In this document: piece after piece, positions 37,381 to 46,549 of the stretch | Position numbering within the stretch: the first letter of the stretch is position 1 | Layout: each line of letters begins with the position of its first letter | Assembly: GCA_001305055.1 (NCBI GenBank) | Contig: BBZX01000008.1 | Coordinates: 62,001 to 126,000, forward strand | Direction: 5' to 3' | Length of the DNA: 64,000 nucleotides | Origin: Clostridia bacterium UC5.1-1C12 | GTDB taxonomy: Bacteria; Bacillota_I; Bacilli_A; Erysipelotrichales; Erysipelotrichaceae | The notes under the pieces: model-generated | Seen by the model: only the letters and a program-made list of their open reading frames with translations | Database searches by the model: none | Told to the model about the DNA's origin: nothing | Program-made: the position numbers and the translations under genes

Positions 37381-37409
37381 ATTGTATTTTAAATCATTCT
37401 ATAATGCAA
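37381..37409 (-). promoter_or_regulatory. Promoter of leader peptide and GNAT-like gene
   Basis: On the minus strand TTGCAT, 17 bases, TACAAT; it starts transcription about 25 bases before the leader ORF. Confidence 0.6.
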
Positions 37410-37415
37410 GGGTGT

Positions 37416-37848
37416 TTATTGCTTTTCAGCCGTCAGCTTTTTCAGCATCAGGAAATATATAATCATACCGATGCCGACTAAGATGTGACCAATACCTGAG
37501 ATGCCGGAGATTGCGGCATCAAAGCCGCGGCTTAATGTCATACCCTGAACTTGCGTAACACCACGTACGATCAGCATAATGACCATGACGGCAACACCAA
37601 GATTGTAAATCAGATAGAATTTCTTGAAATTTTTTATGTCCGATTAAATTTACATTCATTTGAAATAATGCGGCCAGCAGGAAGAAAACCATGCCCAACA
37701 GAAACAGGTGAGTGTGTACGACACCTAAGGTTGTCACACCGCTGAAACCATTGAATTTAGTAAACTCGCGATAGAATACACCGCCGGCCATTGCCAGCAG
37801 TGCATAGGTAAAAGCTGTATTAATTAATAAATTTTTAGATTTTTTCAT
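37416..37848 (-). CDS. DUF2871 family membrane protein (frameshifted)
   Basis: About 144 residues with four helices: INTAFTYALLAMAGGVFY, THLFLLGMVFFLLAALFQ, YNLGVAVMVIMLIVRGV, and GIGHILVGIGMIIYFLML. VVHTHLFLLGM holds paired histidines, which in heme-copper-like helices can bind heme; whether they do here is unknown. An A is missing near 37634. The -10 box is covered by a perfect dyad, so a repressor controls it. Confidence 0.72.
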
Positions 37849-37868
37849 AATGAACCCCTTTCGTTAAT

Positions 37869-37883
37869 ATGAACATTGTTCAT
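37869..37883. promoter_or_regulatory. Repressor dyad over the DUF2871 promoter
   Basis: ATGAACA-T-TGTTCAT, seven-base perfect arms, directly overlapping the -10 box. No TetR/MarR gene is adjacent, so the repressor is encoded elsewhere. Confidence 0.6.
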
Positions 37884-37910
37884 TATAGAGTGTCAAAGGG
37901 AATGCGTCAA
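37882..37910 (-). promoter_or_regulatory. Promoter of the DUF2871 gene
   Basis: On the minus strand TTGACG, 17 bases, TATAAT. Confidence 0.7.
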
Positions 37911-38025
37911 TTTGAATGCTCATATAAATCAGAAAGCTTTCACCTGTTGTTCAGCAAATGTTCACAATCAGCGTCTATAATGCAGTCATCATCAAAGGAT
38001 AACATCCTATGCGGATTGAAAGGAG

Positions 38026-38094
38026 ATGATGGCCGGTATTATAAATAAAAATCGATTTCATTTTATCAGGAAGCAAGCCCCCAGCTTACCCTAA
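38026..38094 (+). CDS. Short ORF with RBS, doubtful
   Basis: 22 codons (MMAGIINKNRFHFIRKQAPS then LP) directly after GAAAGGAG. Its last third lies in a hairpin TCAGGAAGC (38066-38074) / GCTTCCTGA (38095-38103) whose right arm begins at the last base after the stop codon. A TATAAT box is at 37976. It could be a leader or part of an RNA that converges on the toxin-like gene. Nothing else is seen between 37911 and 38139. Confidence 0.25.
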   Translation: MMAGIINKNRFHFIRKQAPSLP

Positions 38095-38139
38095 GCTTCC
38101 TGAAACTATTTACTCCTATCCCTAAATTGAATGATAATT

Positions 38140-38174
38140 AATAAACATCATGAGGCTTACTCATGATGTTTATT
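38140..38174. terminator. Long bidirectional terminator hairpin
   Basis: 15-bp perfect arms AATAAACATCATGAG / CTCATGATGTTTATT with a five-base loop. It lies at the 3' end of the toxin-like mRNA on the minus strand and of any converging plus-strand RNA. Confidence 0.75.
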
Positions 38175-38175
38175 A

Positions 38176-38280
38176 TTAGACGGGAAAGCGGCTATTTGTT
38201 TTATGCCGGATCCATTCTTTTAATATATTTAAACCAATCATCATTAAACTAATGATTATAATTATACCTAATTCAGACAT
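38176..38280 (-). CDS. 34-residue hydrophobic peptide, candidate type I toxin
   Basis: MSELGIIIIISLMMIGLNIL followed by a charged tail KEWIRHKTNSRFPV. One membrane helix with a short N-terminus and a basic end is the build of Fst/TxpA-like toxins. The SD is near perfect (GGAGGTGAACCG-ATG). A strong promoter lies 48 bases upstream, and a 15-bp terminator follows within two bases of the stop. I cannot place it in a named family. No antisense RNA promoter is certain. Confidence 0.55.
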   Translation of the reverse strand: MSELGIIIIISLMMIGLNILKEWIRHKTNSRFPV

Positions 38281-38327
38281 CGGTTCACCTCCAAATAGTT
38301 AGCCAAGACTAATCTTTATTCAATTTC

Positions 38328-38356
38328 AGTATACCCATTCCTGTCATGTCTGTCAA
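38328..38356 (-). promoter_or_regulatory. Strong promoter of the toxin-like peptide
   Basis: On the minus strand TTGACA, 17 bases, TATACT. The 5' untranslated region is about 40 bases. Confidence 0.75.
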
Positions 38357-38396
38357 GCTGGATGCGGTAATAATAGTTGTAATAAAAAGCTCTGCC

Positions 38397-38425
38397 TTGA
38401 CAAAAGGTGGTTGAAAAGCTACTAT
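38397..38425 (+). promoter_or_regulatory. Promoter of the second MATE gene
   Basis: TTGACA, 17 bases, TACTAT, followed by an AATGTTCATT element related to the half-site of the dyad at 37869. It diverges from the toxin-like promoter. Confidence 0.6.
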
Positions 38426-38474
38426 AAATAATGTTCATTAGTAAACTATTTAAGGAAAGTAAGGTTGATAGAGG

Positions 38475-39863
38475 ATGAAAAATGAAGCAAATCTAGGCAG
38501 CGAGAGTGTAGGAAAGCTGCTGTTTAAGCTGTCTTTGCCAGCTATTGTCGCGCAGCTGATCAATGTTATGTATAATATGGTAGACCGGATGTATATCGGT
38601 CACATTCCCAATGTAGGTGCCAGCGCATTGACAGGAGTGGGGGTAACGATGCCGGTTATCATGGCTATCTCGGCTTTTGCGGCTTTAGTCAGTATGGGCG
38701 GTGCGCCGCGCTCATCAATTATGATGGGTAAAAATGATAAGGAACACGCAGAACAGATTCTTGGCAACTGCACGATTCTGCTCTTTGTCTTAGCATTAAT
38801 TTTGACCATTGTGTTTATGCTGTATGGAAAATCAATTCTTATGCTGTTTGGCGCCAGTGATACGACCATCGGCTATGCTTGGGATTATATGCGCATTTAC
38901 ACATTAGGTACTTTGTTTGTACAGATTTCTTTGGGCTTAAACGCATTTATCACATCGCAGGGTTATGCGAAAACAAGTATGATGACAGTATTGATCGGTG
39001 CTTGCTGCAACATTATTTTAGATCCGATTTTCATCTTTGTTTTTGATATGGGCGTTGCCGGTGCCGCATGGGCGACCATTCTCTCACAGGCAATTTCTTC
39101 AATCTGGGTATTAAAATTTCTGTTCTCAGAAAAGAGCTTTCTGCGGATCAAGCCTAAGTATTTTAAATTATCTGCACGCGTTGTACTGCCATGTCTTGCC
39201 CTCGGTTTATCACCATTTATCATGCAGTTTACGGAAAGTGTTATATCCGTCTGCTTTAATACGTCTTTATTAAAATATGGCGGTGACATTGCCGTCGGTG
39301 CGATGACAATCTTAACGAGTGTCATGCAATTTTCAATGCTGCCGCTGCAAGGTTTGACCCAGGGTGCGCAGCCGATTATCAGCTTTAACTATGGGGCTGG
39401 TAATGCGGATCGTGTGAAAAAGGCATTTAAACTTTTGCTGATCAGCTGTCTTGTTTATTCTACGGCGCTATGGGCAATCGCGATTTTCTTACCGCAGGTA
39501 TTCATCGGCATCTTTACCAATGATGCGCAGTTGATGGTATTCAGTGAAAAAGCGATGCGGGTTTATATGGCGGTATCGTTAATGTTTGGTGCACAGATTG
39601 CCTGCCAGCAGACATTTATTGCCTTAGGCAATGCCAAGGCTTCTATCTTTTTGGCACTGCTTCGTAAGGTGCTGCTGCTGATTCCATTGATTTTTGTGCT
39701 GCCGATGTTTATGAGCGATCAGACAATGGCTGTCTTTATGGCTGAACCAATCGCTGATTTCATCGCTGTTTCCGTCACCGTTACAATGTTTACGATTTCC
39801 TTTAAAAAGCTGATCAATAAAATGAATCAGCCAATAAAGGAACAGCTTGATCCGGCCTGTTAA
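38475..39863 (+). CDS. MATE family efflux transporter
   Basis: 462 residues, twelve helices. Opens LFKLSLPAIVAQLINVMYNM then VDRMYIGHIPNVGASALTGV, the MATE signature of the DinF/MepA-like branch; QGAQPIISFNYGAG marks the second half. Intact frame. RBS GGAAAGTAAGG. The partly matching TGTTCAT element at its promoter suggests joint control with the DUF2871 gene. Confidence 0.88.
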   Translation: MKNEANLGSESVGKLLFKLSLPAIVAQLINVMYNMVDRMYIGHIPNVGASALTGVGVTMPVIMAISAFAALVSMGGAPRSSIMMGKNDKEHAEQILGNCTILLFVLALILTIVFMLYGKSILMLFGASDTTIGYAWDYMRIYTLGTLFVQISLGLNAFITSQGYAKTSMMTVLIGACCNIILDPIFIFVFDMGVAGAAWATILSQAISSIWVLKFLFSEKSFLRIKPKYFKLSARVVLPCLALGLSPFIMQFTESVISVCFNTSLLKYGGDIAVGAMTILTSVMQFSMLPLQGLTQGAQPIISFNYGAGNADRVKKAFKLLLISCLVYSTALWAIAIFLPQVFIGIFTNDAQLMVFSEKAMRVYMAVSLMFGAQIACQQTFIALGNAKASIFLALLRKVLLLIPLIFVLPMFMSDQTMAVFMAEPIADFIAVSVTVTMFTISFKKLINKMNQPIKEQLDPAC

Positions 39864-39869
39864 TAAATG

Positions 39870-39898
39870 AGCATTGACCCCATCGTCAATGCTTTTTT
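39870..39898 (+). terminator. Rho-independent terminator
   Basis: AGCATTGAC / GTCAATGCT hairpin with a six-base loop, then six T's. Confidence 0.85.
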
Positions 39899-39944
39899 GA
39901 GTTTTATGATAAATCTGTTATAATTAGAAAAAAGAGGGATTGAA

Positions 39945-40976
39945 GTGGCTACTATAAAGGATATTTCGCGTGAATTGAATCTGGGGGTTTCAACCGTGTC
40001 AATGGCATTGAATGGGAATCCCCGTATTTCTAAGGCAACCAGAGAATTAGTGCTGAAAAAAGCTAAAGAATTAAAATATGTGAAGAATACAGCGGCGGTT
40101 GATTTGCAGAAGGGTAAAACCAATTTGATTTTATTGGTTGTTAATGATCCGGCACGTACTTTCTTTGCGGAAACAATTAATCGGATTCAGCGGGAGGTTG
40201 CCCGTCACGGTTATGATTTTTTGATTGCAACAACCTTTGAAGGACATGATGAGACAGCGAAGCGATACATCAAGGAGCGCCGCGCTGATGCGGTGATTGT
40301 TTATACATCGACAATCTCGGAGGCGTTTATTCTTGAAAATGCTTCTGAGTCATTTCCAATCTTTATTTTAGGACGGGAAATCTGCGGGGAGCATGTATAC
40401 AGCTTTCAAAAGCCCAATAATGTGCAGTCTGAGGGTGTTAACTATTTGATTGAAAAGGGTCATCAGCACATTGCTTTTGTGAAAGGCTCCCCTTATTCAT
40501 TAGGAACTCAGCGCAAATTTAAAGGCTATTTGGCCGGTTTGCGCGATCATGGTCTGCCGATTGATGAACAGCTGATTTTTGATGCGAATGGCAGTGACCG
40601 CATGGATGGTTATCGGATTACTGAAAAGATCATTCCGCATATCAGAGAGCTGGATGCTGTCATATACAGCAATGATGAAATTGCGATTGGCGGCATGGAA
40701 TGTCTGAAAAAACATCAAATCAACATCCCTGAGGATGTTTCAATCCTTGGCAGCAACAATACACCTTTGGCTGAATATGTATCACCCAAGCTGACCTCGG
40801 TAGGTTCAAATTACTCCAGTGATATCTTTCCGATGCTTATAGATACATTGGTTGCACTGATTGAAGGCAAGGAAGTTCAGAAGCAGATCCAAGCTCTTTC
40901 TGAAATGCCGGTGAATATGCAAATTGCGGAGCGGGAAACTGTTCAAGACAGACTCGAAAACAAGGCTGATTCTTAA
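39945..40976 (+). CDS. LacI-family repressor of the sulfatase-PTS operon
   Basis: 343 residues. GTG start after GAGGGATTG. The HTH is ATIKDISRELNLGVSTVSMA then LNGNPRISKATRE, with the hinge at about residue 50. The periplasmic-binding-protein-like core has AVIYSNDEIAIGGMECL, where LacI proteins contact sugar. It is encoded directly before two TGAAACGTTTCA operators that frame the promoter of the downstream operon, so it should repress that operon until the (phospho)sugar binds. Confidence 0.88.
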   Translation: MATIKDISRELNLGVSTVSMALNGNPRISKATRELVLKKAKELKYVKNTAAVDLQKGKTNLILLVVNDPARTFFAETINRIQREVARHGYDFLIATTFEGHDETAKRYIKERRADAVIVYTSTISEAFILENASESFPIFILGREICGEHVYSFQKPNNVQSEGVNYLIEKGHQHIAFVKGSPYSLGTQRKFKGYLAGLRDHGLPIDEQLIFDANGSDRMDGYRITEKIIPHIRELDAVIYSNDEIAIGGMECLKKHQINIPEDVSILGSNNTPLAEYVSPKLTSVGSNYSSDIFPMLIDTLVALIEGKEVQKQIQALSEMPVNMQIAERETVQDRLENKADS

Positions 40977-40987
40977 TCAGCTTTTTA
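40965..40987 (+). terminator. Terminator overlapping the LacI stop
   Basis: GCTGATT-CTT-AATCAGC then TTTTTATTT. It separates the repressor from the operon it controls. Confidence 0.75.
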
Positions 40988-41003
40988 TTTGGTCAATTAT
41001 TTA

Positions 41004-41017
41004 TTGAAACGTTTCAA
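41004..41017. promoter_or_regulatory. LacI operator 1
   Basis: Perfect 14-bp palindrome TTGAAACGTTTCAA, 22 bases before the -35 box. Confidence 0.8.
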
Positions 41018-41025
41018 ATTGATTG

Positions 41026-41056
41026 TTGACAACGCTTACATTTGTGTTATTATAAT
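41026..41056 (+). promoter_or_regulatory. Promoter with overlapping cre site
   Basis: TTGACA and TATAAT with 19 bases between (or ATTATA at 17). TGACAACGCTTACA at 41027-41040 matches 13 of 14 positions of the cre consensus TGWAARCGYTWNCW and covers the -35, so CcpA should repress on glucose. Confidence 0.65.
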
Positions 41057-41060
41057 ATTG

Positions 41061-41072
41061 TGAAACGTTTCA
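41061..41072. promoter_or_regulatory. LacI operator 2
   Basis: TGAAACGTTTCA palindrome at the predicted transcription start, 57 bases (centre to centre about 56) from operator 1. Two sites allow looping. Confidence 0.8.
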
Positions 41073-41094
41073 ACTAATCGAGAGGGGGTATTGA

Positions 41095-42554
41095 ATGAAA
41101 GCAGTACTTGTCATGTTTGATACATTATCCAGGCGTTATTTGTCTACCTATGGCAATGACTGGGTTTTGACACCTAATTTTAAAAGACTTGAAGAGCATT
41201 GTGTGGTTTTTGATCAATTTTATTGCGGTTCACTGCCATGCATGCCGGCCCGCCGTGAGCTGCATACCGGACGATACAATTTTCTGCATCGCGGCTGGGG
41301 TCCGATTGAACCCTTTGACGTATCTTCAATTGAATTAATGAAGGCAAAGGGAATCTATACGCATATCGTCACTGATCATTCACATTATTGGGAAGATGGC
41401 GGCGCTACTTATCTGACTCGATACAGTTCCTGGGAGGGCTTTAGGGGCAGGAAGGGGATCGCTGGATGCCGGTATTAAATAAGGATGAATTAAAGATTCC
41501 AAAGCTTGCGGCTGCATCGAAAGTATCAGATTCACTTTATCACAACTATGCGAATCGCCTTCAGCAAAGCAAAGAGGCTGAAATGTCCAGTGTGAAAACC
41601 ATGGAGGCAGGCCTATCATTTTTAGATCAATTTCATGATCAGGATCATTGGTTTTTGCAGATTGAAAGCTTTGATCCGCATGAGCCATTTGTCGTACCGC
41701 AGCGTTTTCTTGATCAAGTGAAGGATACGTATAAAGGTGATTACTTTGATTGGCCGGCTTATAAGCAGGTCAGCGAGACTGAAGCGGAATGCGAGCATCT
41801 CGTGAAACGATATGCCGCGTTAATTGCTATGTGTGATGAATATTTAGGCAAGGTGCTTGATGCTTTTGACCGTTATGATCTCTGGCAGGATACGATGCTG
41901 ATAGTCAATACCGATCATGGCTTCTTGATGGGTGAGCATAACTGGTGGGGGAAAAACGTTCAGCCTCAGTATTTAGAAATCGCCCATCTGCCATTTTATC
42001 TGCATGTGCCGAAGCTTGCGCCTAAACGGTCGGACTTATTGGCGCAGACGATCGATATCGCGCCTACGCTGTTAGATTATTTTGGCTGTGAAATCCCAGC
42101 GAGTATGCAGGGAAAATCGTTGATTAATGCCTTATCTTCGCATTGTGAAATCCGCGAAGCCGGTTTATATGGAACCTATGGCGGTCATGTCAATGTGATA
42201 ACTAAAGATACGCTGTATATGCGTGCCGGCAATGAAGCGAACCAGCCGTTGTATATGTATACGCTGATGCCGACCAGTATGCGCGGATTTCTGCCGAAGC
42301 AATGTTTATCACACGCTGAATTGTATAAGGGATTTAAGTTTTTAAATGATCTGCCGGTGCTGAAGCTGCCGGGCGGTACTTTTGTGAATTCTTATGTTTA
42401 TGGAAATCTGCTTTTTGATATTAAAAATGATTATAATCAATGTCATCCAATTAAAAACGAAGAGCTGGAACAGCATATGATTGCACTGCTTAAAAAAGGA
42501 CTGGCAGAATCAGAAGCTGATGAAGCTCAATATATCCGTCTAGGATTAAAGTAA
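41095..42554 (+). CDS. Cytoplasmic sulfatase, Cys-type (frameshifted)
   Basis: About 486 residues. The sulfatase signature is CMPARRELHTGR (CxPxR), so it needs conversion of Cys to formylglycine by an anSME; none is in the window. AVLVMFDTLSRRYLSTYG carries metal ligands, NTDHGFLMGEH the second metal set and WWGKN the Lys. It starts directly at the first core strand with no signal peptide, so it acts in the cytoplasm. A G is missing near 41444. First gene of the operon; RBS GAGAGGGGG. The substrate would be a sulfated sugar phosphate from the PTS. Confidence 0.85.
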
Positions 42555-42566
42555 AGGGAGAAATAT

Positions 42567-43805
42567 ATGAGTGACTTTCTAAATAATAAGGTTATACCTG
42601 CAGTTACAAAATTTGCACAGTTTAAGTTTGTCAGAGCGATGCAGGCAGCCGTAACAGCTGGTTTAGGCGCTACTGTTGTCGGTTCTATTTTCATGATTAT
42701 GATGAATCCGCCGTTTCCTGCCGATGTCAGTAATGTCTTCATCGATGCTTGGCGGGCTTGGTCAGCGGCCAATGCTTCATGGCTTGGTTTAGGGTATCAG
42801 GTAACCCTTGAATTAGTCGGCTTATATGCGCTGATCGGTATGGCCGTCGTTGTTTCCAATATGAATGATGTCAGACCGACCAACATGGTGGTGATCAGCT
42901 GCGCATCTTTTCTGATTCTTTCTGCTAATTTAGTTGAAGGCAATTTAGCCATTGGCTTTCTTGGCGCAAAGGGATTGGTTACGGCGCTGTTGGTAGGCTA
43001 TTTTGTTGTGGAATTGAGCTGCTGGCTGATGAAGCATGGTTTTAAAATCAATCTTCCGGAAGCGGTGCCGCCTTTTGTCGCAGAGCCATTAAACGCGCTG
43101 ATCGTAAATATTGTGGTCATTGCAGCCGTGGTTGCGGTGCGGTTAATTGTAGGGGCACTCAGCGGCGGTGCTTTATTGCCGGCGGTCATTAACTCACTGT
43201 TTGCACCGTTGTTTGTTGCCAGTGATTCCTTAGTGGCAGTTGTATTATACTCGGTTATCGTGCGGCTGCTTTGGTTCTTCGGTCTGCATGGCGGCAATAT
43301 TGCCGGTGCGGTTATGACGCCGATTTTATCTGTAACCCTAATTGAAAACGCGACGGCTTTTGTGAATAATGAAACGATGCCGTATATCTTCACAACAATG
43401 TTTGTGCAGACATGGACGGTCATGGGTGTTTTAGCAATCGTTATCGCAATGATGATCGTCTGCAAATCAAAACAGCTGAAAGCTATTTCTAAAGTAGCCA
43501 TTGCACCGGCATTATTTAATATTGGTGAGCCGATCACGTTCGGTCTGCCAATTGTTATGAATTTTAAAATTTTAGTACCTTATCTGCTTTGTTTTGCCTT
43601 AGATGCAGCTGTCCCTTATCTGGCAACTTCAGCGGGTTTAATCAATCGTTCTTTCGTGAATATCCCATATACAGTACCGGCTGTTTTCAAAGCCTTCTTA
43701 AGTACGATGGATATCCGGGCTGTCATTCTATATATCGTATTATTAGTCGTTAATGTGTTGATTTTTATTCCATGGCTTAAAAATATGATCATGAACTGCT
43801 GGTGA
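42567..43805 (+). CDS. PTS EIIC, lactose/cellobiose family
   Basis: 412 residues, about ten helices. MSDFLNNKVIPAVTKFAQFK is the usual CelB start; WFFGLHGGNIAGAV and LFNIGEPITFGLPIVMN are the substrate-site loops of the family. It moves a beta-disaccharide across the membrane while EIIB phosphorylates it. Twelve bases after the sulfatase, with AAAGGGAGAA before the ATG. EIIB and EIIA follow later in the operon. Confidence 0.9.
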   Translation: MSDFLNNKVIPAVTKFAQFKFVRAMQAAVTAGLGATVVGSIFMIMMNPPFPADVSNVFIDAWRAWSAANASWLGLGYQVTLELVGLYALIGMAVVVSNMNDVRPTNMVVISCASFLILSANLVEGNLAIGFLGAKGLVTALLVGYFVVELSCWLMKHGFKINLPEAVPPFVAEPLNALIVNIVVIAAVVAVRLIVGALSGGALLPAVINSLFAPLFVASDSLVAVVLYSVIVRLLWFFGLHGGNIAGAVMTPILSVTLIENATAFVNNETMPYIFTTMFVQTWTVMGVLAIVIAMMIVCKSKQLKAISKVAIAPALFNIGEPITFGLPIVMNFKILVPYLLCFALDAAVPYLATSAGLINRSFVNIPYTVPAVFKAFLSTMDIRAVILYIVLLVVNVLIFIPWLKNMIMNCW

Positions 43806-43852
43806 ATGAGGAGCAGTCCGCATAAATTAAAAATCTGATAAGGAGGATGCTT

Positions 43853-44311
43853 ATGAGCTGGATGATACTCTTGATACTAAAAGGCGCAATAATCTATTTG
43901 TTGTTTCATTTTATCCGCAATCTGTCACACAACCGCAAGAAGGAGCCGACACTGCGTTTCAGTGCTGATTTTATCAGCATGATTGAGCTTGGCAGCGCAG
44001 GAGCGATTACGGCAGCGTGCTTGCTTTCTTCACTAAAGGCAGGCAGTATCTTTATTATCCTGATTGCTTTGCTTGATACAATTGTGCTTTATTTTGAAAG
44101 TAAACGGGTAATTCTGATTGGTGAGCAGGCGATTCAAATCAGAGACGAATTGGTGCCGATAGCCGATATCGTCCGTGTTGAAACCAGTTTGTGGACTTTG
44201 CATGTGCATACGGTAAATAAGACTTTCAAGGTAATGAATCCGCTTGTGACTTCCTGGCAGTTTCAGGAATGTGTTTATAATAAATTAAAGCCGGTACGGG
44301 GGAAATGCTGA
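43853..44311 (+). CDS. Membrane protein with PH-like tail, unknown
   Basis: 152 residues. Three hydrophobic segments (ILLILKGAIIYLLFHFI; GSAGAITAACLLSSL; SIFIILIALLDTIVLYF), then a beta-rich cytoplasmic part from ILIGEQAIQIRDELVPIADI to the end that looks like a small PH-type domain. RBS AAGGAGG. It lies between EIIC and the second sulfatase, with its stop overlapping the latter. No family recognised; perhaps an accessory to the transporter. Confidence 0.6.
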   Translation: MSWMILLILKGAIIYLLFHFIRNLSHNRKKEPTLRFSADFISMIELGSAGAITAACLLSSLKAGSIFIILIALLDTIVLYFESKRVILIGEQAIQIRDELVPIADIVRVETSLWTLHVHTVNKTFKVMNPLVTSWQFQECVYNKLKPVRGKC

Positions 44312-45736
44312 TGAAAAATATTGTGATGATTTATTGCGATGAGCTGCGCTGTGATGCATTAAGCTGTTATGGCAATCCTTATGGCATTAAGACGGAAAAC
44401 ATTGATGAATTGGCAGCCCATGGCGTCATGTTTGATGAATGCTACTGCGCCTCTCCGGTCTGTGTGCCTTCCCGTTATTCAACATTAACCAGCTTGCCGC
44501 CAACGCAAACAGGTGTTTATCATAATGAGGCGGCAATGCCTTCCTTTAAACTGGATCATGAGTCCATCACATTTCCTCAGGTTTTAAAGGACGGAGGCTA
44601 TTGCACAGCCAGTTTTGGCAAGACACATATCCCCGCGGTGCAGACACCTATTTTTGATGTGAATGATGAAATGGGCGGTGAAATGAATCTGGGAATCAAT
44701 ATTAAGGAAGAAGCAAGTCAGATTATGAAGCTTCCGGGTCAGTTTCAGTCTGTCTTAGCGGCTGATTATCCGGCTGATAAAAAATTTGGCCGGAGCAGGT
44801 TACTGATCACGGTATCGAGTGGATGCTTAACCAGCGTCAGCCTTTCTTTGTCCGTTTCAGTTATCTGCAGCCGCATACACCCATTGTGGTGCCTGAAAAG
44901 TATGTGGAACGATTAGAAGGCATCGATTTTGATGATTCACTGACGGTTTATTCAACCAGCGAATTTGAAAAGCGTTTTGGTGAGATCTGCGATATAAAAC
45001 AGATGAGTGCCGCTGATGTCAAACGGATGCGCAAGTATTACTATGCGATGGTACTGTGGATTGATGAACAGGTCGGCCGAATTATGCAGGCGTTAAAGGA
45101 TCATCATCTAATGGATGATACGATTTTTGTATTTACCGCAGATCATGGTGCTAACCGTGGTGAAAACGGTGCCTTGGCGAAGCAGACATTTCAGCCTTCC
45201 TGTCATCGGATTCCGTTGCTGATCAGCAATAATAATTGCAAAGAACGCCGTCATGATATATGCAGTAATCTTGATCTGGGTCCTACCCTTTTGGCGATGA
45301 ATGGTATTGCGGTTCCTAAGTCTTTTATGGGAGTCAATCTCTTTGAAAAGACACAGGAAGAAGTTTATTCAATTATCGGTTACGGCAAACGATCCAGCAA
45401 AGCATTTCCAAATAAAAATCAGGGGACATGGGCAGTGAACCATGGCTGGCCGCAGCGTGTCTGCATCCGTACCTCCCGTTATCGGCTGGACATGAACAGT
45501 ATGATAGATGGTGAATGGGTCAGTGAAGCGGATGAGGATATCTGTTTCATTGATCGCCTTAAAGATCCTACGGAACAGGTCAACCGAGTCAATGATCCTG
45601 AATATCAGCCAATCATTTGTGAATTAACGGAAAACTGAGAGTATACAGCCGTTCACAGAAACTGGTTGATGATGCCATGGTTGAAATGAATCTGGAGAAA
45701 ATAAAAGCTTATAAACAAGCGGGGCAGACACTATGA
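44311..45736 (+). CDS. Second cytoplasmic sulfatase, Cys-type (two frameshifts)
   Basis: About 475 residues. Signature CVPSRYSTLTS (CxPSR), metal ligands in IVMIYCDELRCDALSCYGN and FTADHGANRGENG, and GKTHIP as the conserved Lys/His block. No signal peptide. A G is missing near 44797 and an A near 45635; corrected, the protein ends KIKAYKQAGQTL, one base before the esterase. Its clear difference from the first sulfatase suggests another sulfate position. It also needs formylglycine maturation. Confidence 0.85.
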
Positions 45737-46549
45737 CAACGATGAATGTTCAAAGTGAGCTGGGCATGATGACAATGGAAATGCTTAAACCTGATGACGG
45801 GTCTGCGGGTGATTTACGGACTTGTATTATCTTTTTCTTCGGCGGTGGTTTTGTAAAGCGTAACCTGAAGCATTTTTCAGCGGCAAGCTGAATATTTCAG
45901 AAGCCTGGGTGTAATTTGTATCCTTGCCGATTATCATTTGGCATCCGAAGGTGATGGCTTGTCTGCCTGTTTTGCCGATGCGCAGGCAGTGATGAATGAG
46001 GTGTATGAGAAGGCTGAGCAATTAGGCATTGACCGGCATAAAATCGTTGTCTGCGGCGGTTCAGCCGGCGGTACGTTAGCGTGCTGGTGTTCATTGAATT
46101 CATCCATCCTGTGCTCAGGTATTGTTTAATCCGGTCTTATTTTTTGGTGAGAAAAACATCAAGAAGATTACTCCTAAAAAATCATGGTTCAGATCAACGA
46201 AGAAACGGCTGAGTTAAATAAGATTCAAACTTATAATCAGGCATGGGGTGAAGAATTCAAGCTATATCCGCAGCATTTCTCAGCGTATCATAAGCTGGAT
46301 CATGCCGCTATTCCACCAACGCTGATTCTGCAGGGCAGTAATGATCCCATCGCTTACTTTGGTGTGATTCTGTTTCATCAGAAAGCGTTGGAATTAGGCA
46401 ATGATTGTCATTTAGTGCTGTATCAGGGTGAAGGACATGGCTTTTTCAATTATGACAAAATCGATCATAAGTTCTGTTACGAGGATACATTGAAACAGAT
46501 GGAAGTATTTTTAAGAGAAAGAAACTTAATTCAGAGGACAATAAAATGA
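45733..46549 (+). CDS. Acetyl-esterase-like alpha/beta hydrolase (several frameshifts)
   Basis: About 270 residues. IIFFFGGGFVKRN replaces the HGGG oxyanion motif, CGGSAGGTLA is the nucleophile elbow (GxSxGG), QGSNDPIAYFG supplies Asp, and GEGHGFFNY the His: a hormone-sensitive-lipase/Aes-type fold. Frameshifts lie near 45885, 46127 and 46185. The start overlaps the sulfatase stop, and the stop overlaps EIIB. In this operon it probably removes an acyl, most simply acetyl, group from the imported sugar. Because several shifts occur, true decay is possible. Confidence 0.7.

Noticed and set aside
38104..38300. AACTATTT and AAATTGAAT occurring in both the toxin mRNA leader and the facing plus-strand region
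   Set aside because: They have the same sense in both RNAs, so they are not complementary and do not support an antisense antitoxin.
42998..43537. 179-codon minus-strand ORF inside the PTS EIIC gene
   Set aside because: It is the complement of a clearly coding membrane protein; Thr/Ile/Ala-rich shadow without RBS.
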